Notes under the pieces: generated by a model | Told to the model about the DNA's origin: nothing | Databases searched by the model: none | The model's input: only the letters and a program-made list of their open reading frames with translations | Origin: Rachycentron canadum | Lineage: Eukaryota > Chordata > Actinopteri > Carangiformes > Rachycentridae | Assembly (NCBI GenBank): GCA_038496675.1 | Contig: CM076651.1 | Coordinates: forward strand, 4,178,037-4,242,036 | DNA: 64,000 bases | Direction of reading: 5' to 3' | Position numbers and translations under genes: made by a program | Shown here: piece by piece, positions 47,274-58,661 of the stretch | Position numbering within the stretch: the first letter of the stretch is position 1 | How the letters are laid out: every line of letters begins with the position of its first letter

Positions 47274-47475
47274 GCCAGCAGCATCAGCGTCAACCTCATT
47301 TCTTGCAGTGGTGTAGATTAGAGAAACAGCAGCTGCTGAACTCAACCTTTACATTTACATGCCCTGTGTTGATGCTGGAGAAGATCAACTGCAGTGGTGG
47401 AAGTGAGGCAAAATAAACTTCCTCCCACTGTGCGAACTAGCACAGAAGTGTCTGTGCAGACAAACGACACACATC

Positions 47476-48861
47476 AGAGGTCACTTTTAGCCCTTGTTTG
47501 CTCGTGTCTGTTGTGTCGGTTTCTTTGGCAAAGGCCCTCTGAAGTGATTAATGTTTAGAAATCTGTTTAGAAAGAAGATATAGAAGTACAGTTTATACTT
47601 GTTTAAGAGGCTGTAAAAACGATGCACAAGAAGTATTTATTTTCTTTCTTCATTATCATTCTATTTATTTTATTCAGTTGTACCATCTAATAAATTTGTC
47701 TTTTATTTTGGAAAAAAAAAGATTTTATTTGATTTAGTGGAATTAAAGCTAAATAAAGTAACGTTATTCTGAAACTACATATTTCGAATTTATGTATTCT
47801 AGTTAATTCTTATAATTGTATAATAAGTAATAGTTACATTTCTTAGTGGTGAGAAATTATATGGCAAAGGATCATAACAACTTATCTCAGGGAGGTAAAG
47901 ACTTAATAAAATGCATTTGATCAGTGCATTTTCCTCAACAACCAAGCAGATGTTTCGATTGCAAATTGCAGTATGACTTTTACACCAAATCGTGCAGCTC
48001 TTGGCTACTTCAGGTCTCAATTGTATCAGTTTATTCCCAATGCTGCCAATAGCTCTTGGTATGTGTTTCACCAAAATATCTACCTAAGAGGAACTAGTCA
48101 AGCATCTTTTGTGGCAATTCCTGTTGAATGAAGCACAGAAGTCACCTCTTTCAGTCTTTCAATCAGTTTGATTCAAGGCGTTTGCAATGGACCCACTGCA
48201 CTCTCCAGCATGAGATGTGCAAATGAGGGTCCAGAGCAAAGGAGATGTTAGACTATTAACACTTCTGTGAGTCACACTATCAACCAAGGACAAGAACAGC
48301 ATCCTTAAGAATAAGCACATAGCAGTTTGTGCCATGTTATCAGGTGAGAACAGGCGGAGTGAGGCTCCCAGAGTCTGCTGACACGTGATGTGTCGACCAA
48401 AAGCACAAACAACAATACATTACAATATGATCATGGTTATTACAAGGAGTAATGCTTACACGTGCTTAAATATCAGAATTTCCATTACAGATCTCTCGGT
48501 CACATACGGTTACTGTCCTTCAAAATGATTGTAATACACTTCGACAATACCCCTGACGTGGCTGCTCACCCTCTGTTCTGGTATGAGGCACCGACACGGT
48601 CATCTCTGCTGTGCTGCGTGTGCCGCCTACATTTACAATCCCACACGGTCCCTTCCCATCAGGCAATGCACACCATGGAGGGACAGTTTGGCTGGTGGGC
48701 ATGGTTTTCTTCAACTGTCCGCCCACCAAAACTCATCATCTTAATTGTCCCTTCTGTTGATGTGAAATTCAATAAAAGTGGCAGGGACCATTTTGAATTG
48801 ATTGTGAATAGATGCCAGTGCCTGGCTGTCTACATGACAGCTAGAGCTGATGTACTGTATT

Positions 48862-48863
<2 letters not shown>
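47476..48863. other. Single-copy non-coding DNA
   Basis: No gene seen. 48560-48800 is GC-richer and CNE-like. The 175-codon frame from 48462 is partly the GT repeat. An A-run lies near 47711. Confidence 0.4.

Positions 48864-48944
<81 letters not shown>
48864..48944. repeat. Long (GT)n microsatellite
   Basis: About 81 bases of uninterrupted GT, the longest microsatellite in the window. It is followed within a few bases by a G-rich stretch (GAGGTGGGGAGTGAGGTGGG), which may add to structural instability. Confidence 0.98.
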
Positions 48945-48946
<2 letters not shown>

Positions 48947-49932
48947 TTTGAGGTGGGGAGTGAGGTGGGGGGCGTCTTCATTATCTTGACTTGAAAAGTG
49001 TTTTCCTTGGAAGCGTGGCACATCGGTGAACTGTGTCTGCTTTGCCCACCCTCTGTTTTTTTTTTTTTTTTACAGAACCTTTCTGGTAGTGCATAGCAAA
49101 TCTGTCTCTTCACATTTGTGTAGATACGTTAAATTGCTCAGAGGGCATGAATTCCTCATTGGCGCTGGAAAATGGGGAGGTAAAGATGAAAAACCATCAA
49201 GTCCTTACTTTTCACATGGCTGCGCTCAACTCATTGCTCTTTGATAGCATACCCCTGCAACTTAAGCTGTGAATAATGATGTTTTTTAGTCCTTTTGACC
49301 TTGCTTCATATACACAACCCAACCGATATTTAATATGTTGCATTTCCTACATCTGCTCTCGTAGGACACCATCAGCTTAATACTCCTGTGGCATTAGGAA
49401 GGCCAAGAAAGGTAAAGCCTGCCAGCGTCGCACAACATGCATTGACAGGTGATCATCTGGAAAAGAAATCCCATCCATTTTCCTGTTGAGTTTGAAACTA
49501 TAGCAAAGGTTGGGAGCTACTTGTGTGAAGTAATTTCAATTTTTTCAATTAAAATAAAACAAAGGTGCACGATTCTTAATTATTAATGTTAATTCATGAG
49601 GTTTTTACACGTGTCAAATGTTTTCATAGTGGAGAAGCACAAAATACATTTAACTGCTCTTCTCTTTTTTTCTGTAATAAATCAATATTGATCAGCAGAG
49701 TGTGCTGCTTTCCAGACAGCAATCAAGACATTGCAATGCTTGGCACCCATTTCCCCCTCTCATCCTCAGGCGACATTGATTTTATGAAAGCGGGGCTCTT
49801 CTAAACCCAGTTGGTACTTTAAAACTTCATCGTTCTCCAGCCCATTATTATGGTGGCTCATGAGGCCCTTCTGCCCCTGGGAATTACAGCTATCGCCAAA
49901 AAACGTTGCCAGAGCATTTGCCTCATTGACAT
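48945..49932. other. Single-copy non-coding DNA
   Basis: No gene seen. A T-run lies at 49059-49071. 49370-49460 is mildly CNE-like. Confidence 0.4.
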
Positions 49933-49941
49933 TTATATATT

Positions 49942-49992
<51 letters not shown>
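49933..49992. repeat. Compound microsatellite (TA)n-(CA)n
   Basis: An AT array at 49933-49954 runs directly into an AC array at 49955-49992. Confidence 0.96.
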
Positions 49993-49994
<2 letters not shown>

Positions 49995-50226
49995 AAAGGG
50001 TTTGATTTGGGTTTTCTATCTGAATCTGTCTTTTTATTTTTTAATCAATCAGCTCCTTGTGTTAGGGCAGTGTGGTTGGAGCATGATCACACTCTACTGC
50101 ACTTTATTTATAAAATAAAGGTTCATCAGCAATCTGCATCTTACCAATTAAAGGCTCAGTGTAACATTATGTACAAATATTCCCTGGAGACTATTGTTAT
50201 CCAAATGTTTGCTCTCTTTTTGGCAG

Positions 50227-50393
50227 TTCCGGGTAATTTTGTCCCCAATACGAAATTTGGGGAAGGCTTTGCGTTTGAAAGCCTTTTCAATTCTGCGAAG
50301 TTAGCGAAACATGAATACAGTCACATGTTTCAGTTGATGGACAAGCTGGTTTCTGTCGTCATGGATTCACGATCAGTGTCGTACTACCTCTAG
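50227..50393 (+). other. Exon-like segment ending in a stop, unrecognised
   Basis: Preceded by TTTGCTCTCTTTTTGGCAG, a strong pyrimidine-rich acceptor. One frame is open from there to a TAG at 50391-50393 and includes KFGEGFAFESLFNSAKLAK and MDKLVSVVMDSRS. It would be a last coding exon of about 55 codons. I recognise no family. A possible polyadenylation signal (AATAAA, about 50478-50483) lies downstream, but that belongs to a repeat-like tail. It is the most exon-like of the four candidates by border quality, yet no partner exons were seen. Confidence 0.22.
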
Positions 50394-50439
50394 ATCATGT
50401 TGAGCCAGGAATAACCCTGCATAACTGTTTTCTGGGGAT

Positions 50440-50495
50440 CTGTAAAGCACTTTGCCTGGAACGTACAAGAATATATTCAATAAACTTAAAAAAAA
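50440..50495 (+). repeat. Retroposon-like 3' tail (L2/SINE type)
   Basis: ATCTGTAAAGCACTTTGCCTGG, then a short AT-rich stretch, then TTCAATAAACTTAAAAAAAA. This TGTAAAGCACTTTG ... AATAAA ... A-run order is the 3' end seen in many vertebrate L2-related LINEs and SINEs. Only the tail is present; no body was recognised upstream. Confidence 0.4.
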
Positions 50496-53400
50496 CTATG
50501 GAAACTGGTTGGTACTGTAATGTGAAATATAATATAAAGGAAAGTAGTATGGTCCTTGAAAAACTTTCAACCATTTGGACACTCATAGTAGGTCGGATAT
50601 TAAATCTGACTCTTCTGGAGACTGAGAGGGATTTTCAGATCAACAGCATAATTATAATTCTTTCCATGCAGTACTTCTGCGTTAAAGCGGTGGCATTTCA
50701 CAACTACCTATTGGCATATTTATGAATAACAAAAATATTCAACTATTGGACAAATTGCATGACATTCTCCAGTCCCATTATAGGGACACTTCCCAGCATT
50801 CTGTTGTATTTCAGCTACATTATTAATAAGGTAACTTGCAGCTTGTGCCTGGTTTCAGTGTTGGTTGGTGTCAAACTGGAGTGCTAGAAACGCTAACAAG
50901 CCATTTCTGATCCAGTAGATGCTGTGTGCAGTAATGGTGTAGCCAATACACACACATGACCCTCTGCACACTTTGACAGATGCCTGAGAAAAGACCCACC
51001 AAACTAAGATTTTGATTTAAATGGAGATTTGAGAAAAGACAATTGGCAAAGATATCTGGAAATACCAATTGTCAAAAATAAATACTATTTTGTAGACTCC
51101 AACCTTTCCCCTCTCTCTTTCCCCTTTTCTTACTCTGTCTCTCTCTCGTCATTAATTATAGGCTCAGCATCAGCAGTGCATCTCACAGCACGGGGTTAAT
51201 GTAGAGGAGGATATGTCGCCCGGGGAGACTGATGGCTGATGCCAGTGAGTTCTCCACACCCCTCGCATCCCGCTGTGCCACCCATATTCACACCCTCGGC
51301 ACCCATGTGCAGCTAAGTGCACCTCTTAATCTGCCCACAGAACTTCGCCCCAAACGTTGGGCATATTTCCATCAAAAATTAATATTACTTCTAAAGTGCA
51401 ATGGCTAAACGCTGTTGGACTTCTTCAGATTTTTCTTTTTGATTTCTGCCGACAGGAAGAAAGTATTACATTAGGACCAATTTTTCCCACTTGAAATATC
51501 TTCTAAAGGCTTAGATTATGTGTGACAACAGGAACCTGACTTGTGTGACTTGACTTCTGGTAGAGAGACAGGCCTTTTGTTCACGTTTGTGCTTTAAACC
51601 ATTAGGACCCAAGGCACTTGCTAAAAAAAAAAAACCTTTAGTAAACCATTTATTTCTCAGCTTCTGAAGTGGATAGAAACATTAAACAAAAAATCGTTGA
51701 GACCAAAACTTTCTTTTGTTAATTTTATTGTTAGTCAATTATTGTTTACCTCTAGATAGTGATCATACTAGGTATCTGATCCTCCTCTTTCTCCTTAAAA
51801 TGTCTCACCCTGATCAGCTATTAAGTAGCCTACCAGGTTGAAGTTTGAAGGTTGTCTGAACCTTTTAAGTTATTGTTTTAGTTGTTTTTCTCCCCTCGCT
51901 CAGGTCGTCCTCCCCGAACCGCGACTTTAGGAATTTCTTGGAGCTAAACCTGCAGAATGAACTTAACTGAAATTGAATACGTTTCATTAATAACACAAAT
52001 TTCAATGAATCATAATACATTTCATCAGTCACGTGGCTTCAAAATTATGTACTCATATACTATGCTATATACTATACTATTCTCATTTCCGGTGTTAGTG
52101 GGTGAAGGCAGAGATTCTCAAAGTGCGCTGGGGAATCTCAGGGGTTGTAGCGGGTGTTCCTAGGGGTCCCTAGAATAAGTTGTTTTCACATTTCAAATTT
52201 AATCCATAAGTAACACAATGAGAGAATGTATGCCTTTGTCATCATGGGTGACAAACACTTTGTAATAAAAGCTAAAAATGTTATCAGATGGGGGACCCCG
52301 CAACAAAGCCGTATCAACATTTGTGTCACTTTTGGGGTCCTTGATGTGAAAAAAACTGAGAACCACTTTCATCATTTCATCCAAATTACAAACAAAGCGC
52401 AACAAAAACCAAAAAGAAAGAAAAAACAAACAAAAAAAAGGATAGGAGCCTATTTGGACGTGCATATATTTTTGGTTTTCTTTTCATTTGTTGATTCCCA
52501 CCAGCACCTCAATACAGTGAAGAGAAAATAATTTGTGACAGTAACTGTATAAAATAAATCTCCAGCAACAATGTGCCTAGGTAATCCCCAGATTCTACTG
52601 TAAACAGTTTTCATTGAAACTACTTTTATACCAAAGAAACTGCCTGCATGAAAAGTGTTGACAGAGCGCCTGTTCTAGGATTAGACGGGGAATACATAAA
52701 TAAAGGGATTAGTACGATCAGTGTCAATCTCCGACAGGAATGATTTATATTACCTAAGGTGTACTTATTCTTCTGAGACAAAGAGAAGTCATGATTAATT
52801 AGTTACAAAATGCTGCATTATTGCAGTGAGTCAGAATGTGCTGAAAAAATACATTTAATCCGAAACGTCTGTTGGCTCTGACGTACGAATTGCGTTGGGA
52901 TGTTTGTAATTGTGCTCATGCACAGTAAATCTCCTGCTCTGTTAGGTGAAATGCAACACTCACATCTCACACGGGAAATACATTCTGTTATTGCTTTGGA
53001 TAAATAAATAAATTCAATTACGTCCTATGCATCGAATGACTTGGCTCTCACACAGCCAAGATTTGCCTGTTTCAAAGTGATTAATGTTGCATTGGGGAGC
53101 GGAAACTCAAAACACAAGAGGGCCGTGTTGACATTAAAGAAGATATCATCACACTGGCTCAGACTCCACACATCAGTGAAAGAATCACTCCCACGTCCAG
53201 GAGCCGTGCAGCATGGAACACAAAGTTTCTAATTTCAGCCAGGTTTATTGAGGCATCAGATTGCACCTGCCGTGGGCTCACACTTCGATGGCCTTTCAGA
53301 CCTTAACTTTCTGTCTCAATCAGGGAAAATGATTGCCTGGCTGCCTGCTACCTGCCTTCGTCATCCTGTAATTACACTTAGTTCCATTTAGAGACACATG

Positions 53401-53704
53401 CCTAGCAGCTCTGACTGGGACTCGACAGCTCCCACTGAGGGACTGTGGGCTGGGTATCAACAAGGCTCGCGGGTACGACATGAGGCGGTTGAGGGATGTT
53501 GCCGCTTATTTCACAATGAAAAATACTGAATTCTCACTGATTCTCACCTTTTCATCATCTCCTTTTAGCACAGTTGTCTCATTATGTCGGGTTAAATAAG
53601 CCATTGCTCCCTCTGAGCCTTTTGTAGCTCCACGCCGGCGACGGCCTGAGGGTATTGTTGATTGGGTGTATTGTTTTCTGCTTGTCCATTCATATGTATG
53701 CAGT
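50496..53704. other. Single-copy DNA with CNE-like blocks
   Basis: No gene seen. 52730-53000 (GTCATGATTAATTAGTTAC, GCTGCATTATTGCAG) and 53260-53520 (GTAATTACACTTAG) look like CNEs. A-runs and AT-rich stretches are scattered elsewhere. The frames at 51957-52163 and 52199-52531 are unrecognised. Confidence 0.35.
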
Positions 53705-54135
53705 CAGTCTGTCCACTCGTCCCATTCTCATGGACACAATTGTCATTGCTTTGGCACAAATGGCCACATGGACTCTAGGATGAACTGATAAGATTTTAGT
53801 TGTCAGGGGTCAAAGGTCAGTGTCTCAGTGACCTCACATGACATGGGTTTGACCTTGTGAACACTATATCTCAGCAGCGCCTTGAGGGAACTTCTTCTAA
53901 CTTGGAACAAATGTCAACTTGGACTCAAGGATGGACTAATTCGATTTTGGAGGTCAAAGGTCAAGGTCACAGTGACATCACAAAACGTGATTTTGGCCTT
54001 GTGAATGTGATAATTCAGTAATGACTTGAGGGAACTAATTCAAATTTGGGACAAATCAGGGGTGAACTGATTAGATTCTGGTGGTCAAAGGTCAAGATAT
54101 ACGTGGCCTCACAAAACAATGGTTAATATTTTATT
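53705..54135 (+). repeat. Three tandem units of a ~150-bp fish satellite
   Basis: GACTCTAGGATGAACTGAT starts at 53771 and GACTCAAGGATGGACTAAT at 53922, giving a period of 151. A third, shortened unit begins near 54055 (GGGGTGAACTGATTAGATTCTGG). Each unit carries a GGTCAAAGGTCA core: 53807-53819, 53951-53969 (AGGTCAAAGGTCAAGGTCA) and 54082-54094. These are direct repeats of nuclear-receptor half-sites with one-base spacing. The units are diverged, so the array is old. A lone copy is at 24896-25060. Confidence 0.88.
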
Positions 54136-55597
54136 TGATTCTGGATGTGGATGAACAGGTATGTAATTTGACTAGTCTGAGTGATGGAGGGATACAACCA
54201 TCCAGGAGGTAATTTTAGATTTGTATTAACATGATGATTGGGCAAATAGTCTTTTTTTCTTTTATTCATTTTTTTTTACAAGAAAAAGAACATAATTTTG
54301 TGACTGCTAAGGACAGATCCAAAAACTGCCCATCATAAGGCAACAGTGGAGCAGCTCTGCACATCAGATGATGTTCACCTCTCCCGAACAAGGCCCCGGG
54401 AGCCCGCCAAGGGTCCACCCCAACAGCTGCATCGCTTCACAAGTTTGGCTCAGTTTCACAAAGCTTTCTGTTGTGCCCACTTTTGTTTGTTCTGCAAGCT
54501 CCACCAAAGCAGTCTGTACTCGCTGTTTAGAAGTTTGCTGTGTCGACTCATGGCACAATAGGCTGCGTCGCCATCTGTTAAGAGAAAGGAACATGAAAAC
54601 ACTCCTATACACAAGTTTGTTGTTTCTCTCCTTAATGAGCGATACACACCCATGCTTCCTCCTGAAAAACTGTACACGTCAGTATCATCATCTGCAGGTC
54701 TTGTTGTTTTCCAGTTGTTTCTGCGTATAGATGGCTCACACACTCTTACACCTACGTTTCTCAAAACTCACTGCAGATGTTTGGAAAAGATGAACGAAAC
54801 AACCAAGTTACCGAAGATATTAAAATATTTGGAATTACAATAACTGATTAAATGCTTTTGTAATTTGATGAATACAAAACTTAGGTCAGATATTTGATGA
54901 GAAACAACCGACGCTGACGCTCATACATGTTGCAGGACCAAAGCAGATGTTCAGCAGAATCCGTCCACACAACATCATCGTTGTTTGTGAAAGAAATCAA
55001 AAGCATCCCTTTCCTTTTCCATTCTTTGTTTTACACTTCTATTATGCACTAGAAACCCCTTTCATACAGGTGCTGACAGGATTTACAATGTGTCAGTGTT
55101 ACTGTATCATTTTTTGTCTCAGTCGGCTTTGTGTAGTGTGTAAGTACTAATTGAAGCTGCTCGGTCGCTACATTATTAATGTCTCGGTTGGTTTTAGGTT
55201 TATTCCCTGGTTCAGTGTGTACTCAGCGGACAATTTCAATGTGGGCATGAAGACTGTTCTGTTGTAAAGAAAAATCAAGCTCATAGGTTGTTTTCATGAC
55301 CCGTAGTTGCGTTTCGTCATTAGGCGACATCTAGTAATTATGAAAGGAGTAAAGGGTGACGTAAGCTGTGTGGCCCTTCATAGTCGTTGTAGACCACAAG
55401 GCCGAATTGAAATGAGACCTAGCCTAGCAAGCCTTTTTTCACATGAACATGAGGTTTTAAGGCCCTCGGTTTTAACAGTTGTACCATTAGCTGAAACTAA
55501 ATTGTTTCAATTAAAAGTGTAAGCCTCAGGCTCTCTATTGGTGTTTTTTGCTGCCATATTAGGAGAGGTTGGGCCGCAGAGGATCCACGGTTTGGAG
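54136..55597. other. Single-copy and unclassified repeat-like DNA
   Basis: No gene seen. Over 54346-54764 frames are open on both strands without recognisable domains. 55300-55530 (CGTCATTAGGCGACATCTAG...) has the texture of a dispersed fish repeat, but I cannot name it or set its ends. Confidence 0.35.
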
Positions 55598-55705
55598 CTT
55601 TCGTTCGACGCATTTGTCAGCCGCATATGAAGGAGCCTTTGAAATGGGATCTAGACTTGTAGCCTCCGAAGGATGCGGCCCCTGAATTGGGACACGGCAA
55701 TAGTA
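55598..55705. mobile_element. End of a MITE related to 31546-31872
   Basis: GAAGGAGCCTTTGAAATGGG followed by CCTCCGAAGGATGCGGCCCC and TGAATTGGGACACGG matches the right-end pattern of the MITE at 31546-31872 (GAAGGATGCGTCCCC...TTGGGACACAG). The left inverted end was not convincingly found. GGGCCGCAGAGGATCC at about 55570 may be its remnant. Confidence 0.6.
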
Positions 55706-55839
55706 TATAGAGTCCATATGGGGAGGAGGTGAGGGTGGATGGATACACAACAATACACAGGTGAGCAGTGTTCAATTCCCAAGTGAAAGTAACAGTTTAT
55801 GTTGTTTCATCTATCCACGAACGTTCGACAGAGGTCACG

Positions 55840-56030
55840 TATTGCTCCCATCACAACAACCCTAATGTAAAGGAAGTTCATATTTCAAATCTTTTCCTAA
55901 ACCTAACCAAGTTGTTTTTGTGCCTAAACCTATGACCGTTTATTACAGTTACCACGGCAACAGAGGTACAGAATGCCGCCGTCGGTACAGTCCATGTGGT
56001 TGTTGTTGTAACCATGGCAACCAAGATCCG
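55840..56030. repeat. Dispersed fish repeat fragment (CCTAAACCTAACC type)
   Basis: TCTTTTCCTAAACCTAACCAAG, GTTTTTGTGCCTAAACC, then AGTTACCACGGCAACAG and TGTAACCATGGCAACC. These phrases recur in many percomorph genomes. The CCTAAACC words resemble telomere repeats only superficially. The class of element is not known to me. Confidence 0.45.
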
Positions 56031-58063
56031 CCACGCCTGCCGCAGCAAGGGATACAATTTCAGGAGACACTAACTAGTTGTTCAAGTTCGGGCAAATGTT
56101 AAGAGAAGTAGTGAATATGCTGAAAAAGTGGAGGCAGTAAAATGTAGTCAGTGTTTGTCGTATCCCCTGGGTTTGAAAAGTGAATGTGGGATAAACATCA
56201 GCATAAAGACAGACGCAACCACAAACAAAACATTCAGCTGGAATGTTCAGACAAATAACACACAAGCTGTAAGTGACGCACCACAGCTGAATGCCTTGAC
56301 AATGGCTAATTTATCTGTCATGTCCATGGCATATGCCTCAATTAGAAAGTAATTTTCTACAAATGTCATTGTTCAGCTTTCTGGTCTATTTTTCTTGCTT
56401 TCCACTGTGGTTCAGCTGCAACAATGCTATACATTAGACGCATTATCACTGCCTCCAGGGGCTGTTTGATCAAAAACATAGCAGGTTTGTAGGGGACTGC
56501 AAGAGGGAAATTTGGGGCAAGGGTTATATATTGCATCATGATGATGGGCCATTTTGGTGAATGGAACCCAATATGGAATGACTTTCTTTAGGAACTGCAG
56601 AAAATGACCATCAGAGCTGCAGGCCAGAACAAAGAGGCTTCATTATCGTCTGTGGCTTTCATTCTGTTACTCTGGAAGTAATGAGAAATCAAATAGAACT
56701 GCAGAGAAAACTGCAAAAAGCAAAAGTAAATGTTTAAGGTTAGACAACTCTTGGAAATGTGTTGAAGCCATGTTTCTTTTTTTTTTTTCCTGTCTTGCTT
56801 GTCAATAATTGCATCGACTTCTGGAGGTGGCCATATCACATTTCTGCAGGACATAAAGGACAAGCCAACCTGCATGTGCTATAATGAGCTTTTTTGATTA
56901 AGAATGAAAATCCGCTGGAGGGAGGGAAAAAAAAAAGCCTTGTGATAGAGTAATTTCTCTCGTGCCACATCGCTACGCCTGCCTGCGTACATAGGGAGCA
57001 TTAAACGACTGCTGAAGCCAAACGTTGTCATCCAGCTTCCAGCCCAGTCTGCCCAGTCAGGAAGCCAAAAACAAGCTCTTCTGTTCAGCACTTATGCATC
57101 TGTGTGCATTGTTATTTAAAAGGAGATGGCTTGGTAGCCACTATTTATTTAAAACATTCCTATTAGAGCTGGCTTCAGTCGGCCTCATTCAGGTTTGCAC
57201 TCAGGGGATGTGAATCCATGTCTGAGAGCAAAGTGAGCAGACTGGCCCGAAATGGAGAGGAGACTATTGTTGTGGGAGCATTAACGGAGGGTGTGTTCCT
57301 CTGTCATTCCTTGGATAAGGTCTCGTGGTTAACACACTCTTTTGTCACACCTCAGCCTTGTTATCTATTACCCCCCCCCCTCCTCCCCCCTTCTTTCTAT
57401 CACCATTTCACTGCCTTTGTGTGCCTGTGCATCCTGTTCTGCTTCTGTCGCACGTTTGGCCTACGTGCAGAGTTCATTACTCTCGTTCTCGCTTCATTAC
57501 AGCCTAAAGATGGGCTGTCATCACCACTGATGGCAGTGCATTAGTGTGTGTCCCCCCCCTTTGTCTGCCCCCCGCTCAACAGTGAGACAGGACACCCAGC
57601 GCAGCACAGCAGGGATGATGGTGCCATGTGGCATGTTTTTTTGTTTTTTTTTTCTCGTGTGTGTATGTGCATGTCATATTTGGTTAGATCGAACTATTTC
57701 TGTACTCTTACAAGACCCCCCAGAGGTGTTATCAGCAGAAACAAAAGTCACTTGCCTGTAAGAGATCCAAGCAAATCAAGCGAGAGAGTCCTAGAGGGAG
57801 GAAGAAGGAAAGCGAGGTATGCTTCTAATTAAAGCTCATGGTGATTTCGGTTGAAGCAGTAGGGTTGTGGAGATGTCTGTCTGTTTTCCTGTAAAGCTTC
57901 AGGGCTTTAGTAGACTTCCACTGGCCGTGTATTCACAACACGCTGCGGCTGCATGTGGAGATAATCAGCGTCTATTCAGATGAGGATCAGGCAGGTTTGT
58001 TTGCTGGAATCCTTAGCACCCTATTCCTGCCATATAAACACCAGACATGCCATGCCTGGCGGG
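56031..58063. other. Single-copy DNA with CNE-like blocks
   Basis: No gene seen. CNE-like stretches are 56220-56400 (TGGCTAATTTATCTGTC, CCTCAATTAGAAAGTAATTTTC) and 57780-58060 (CTTCTAATTAAAGCTCATGG). There is a T-run near 56775 and C-runs at 57369-57390 and about 57551. The frames at 57218-57544 are unrecognised. Confidence 0.35.
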
Positions 58064-58096
58064 AGGCGGCGGCGGCGGCTGCTGCTGCTGCTGCTG
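58064..58096. repeat. Compound trinucleotide repeat (GGC)n(TGC)n
   Basis: About five GGC units run directly into about six TGC/GCT units. No coding frame of significance uses it, so it is a non-coding repeat and not an obvious polyalanine or polyglutamine tract. Confidence 0.95.
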
Positions 58097-58647
58097 TTAC
58101 AGCTAGCGGTGACACAGATGAAGCATAGTCCCTGATTGAATTACAGCTTTCATCAAGTGATTTTCTTTTGAGTTACTGCGCGACTGACAGCAGCGTCATA
58201 CTCGTGCTCTGAAAAAGCTTTGGTAATCAGGGTGAACTTTTTCCACCGAGCAGAGGAGTTCAAAGAGTCTTTGACAAGTCATTTGGTCTAGGTGAAGGCC
58301 ACTGAGGTGCTCTGCGTGGAAATTGAAAGCTGACACATCAGTGATGGAGGCTTACATTCTCAATATGAATGCACAGAGATATTTTCCTTGAAAATAAGTT
58401 ATTTAAGGACGTGACATCTACGTGGAGAAGTCTACTTCTTCATGTGTGTCATTTACTCATGAAAACCACCAATTTCTCATTGCATTTGAATGAAAAGTGC
58501 TCCTGATTCGTATTCATAGATTTAGACCAAGGTTGTTTTTTTAATCCATTCACAGGTTTTTTAAAAACCACCACAACGTTCTCTAACCTATTTTATGTGC
58601 AGTACAGTCTCTTTCTTCTCCTCCCACACTCATGATACTGATACTGA
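58097..58647. other. Single-copy non-coding DNA
   Basis: No gene and no recognisable repeat. Confidence 0.4.
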
Positions 58648-58661
58648 CCTCTAGGGGGCAT
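58648..58661 (+). promoter_or_regulatory. CTCF-like motif
   Basis: CCTCTAGGGGGCAT matches the CTCF core (CCACYAGGGGGCGC type) with the AGGGGGC heart intact and mismatches at weak positions. CTCF is the vertebrate insulator and loop-anchor protein. If used, the site's orientation would set loop direction. The motif is seen; occupancy is inferred. Confidence 0.4.

Larger units (their letters stand above)
46580..47475 (+). pseudogene. hAT-superfamily (ZBED-like) transposase pseudogene
   Basis: Conserved blocks of the C-terminal half of a hAT transposase appear in correct order on the plus strand, in different frames. They are MIVGHFSHSWKKK (46649-46687), WQDREVLESVNKA (46821-46859), FTEGLSGRPGMSISYLK (46868-46918), LLNRSTFIDPRF just before a stop at 47056, QLQWWK (47386-47403) followed by a stop, and LCELAQKCLC (47428-47457). 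The last two belong to the hAT dimerisation domain. The enzyme would cut and paste DNA in the nucleus. This copy has several stops, at least one frameshift between the second and third blocks, and an (AC)n array between the fourth and fifth. The N-terminal BED zinc finger and first catalytic region were not found upstream, so it is 5'-truncated. No terminal repeats were identified. Family known; decay seen directly. Confidence 0.88.

Noticed and set aside
48462..49113. A 175-codon plus frame and a 90-codon minus frame
   Set aside because: Much of both is the long GT/AC array; the remainder has no recognisable domain.
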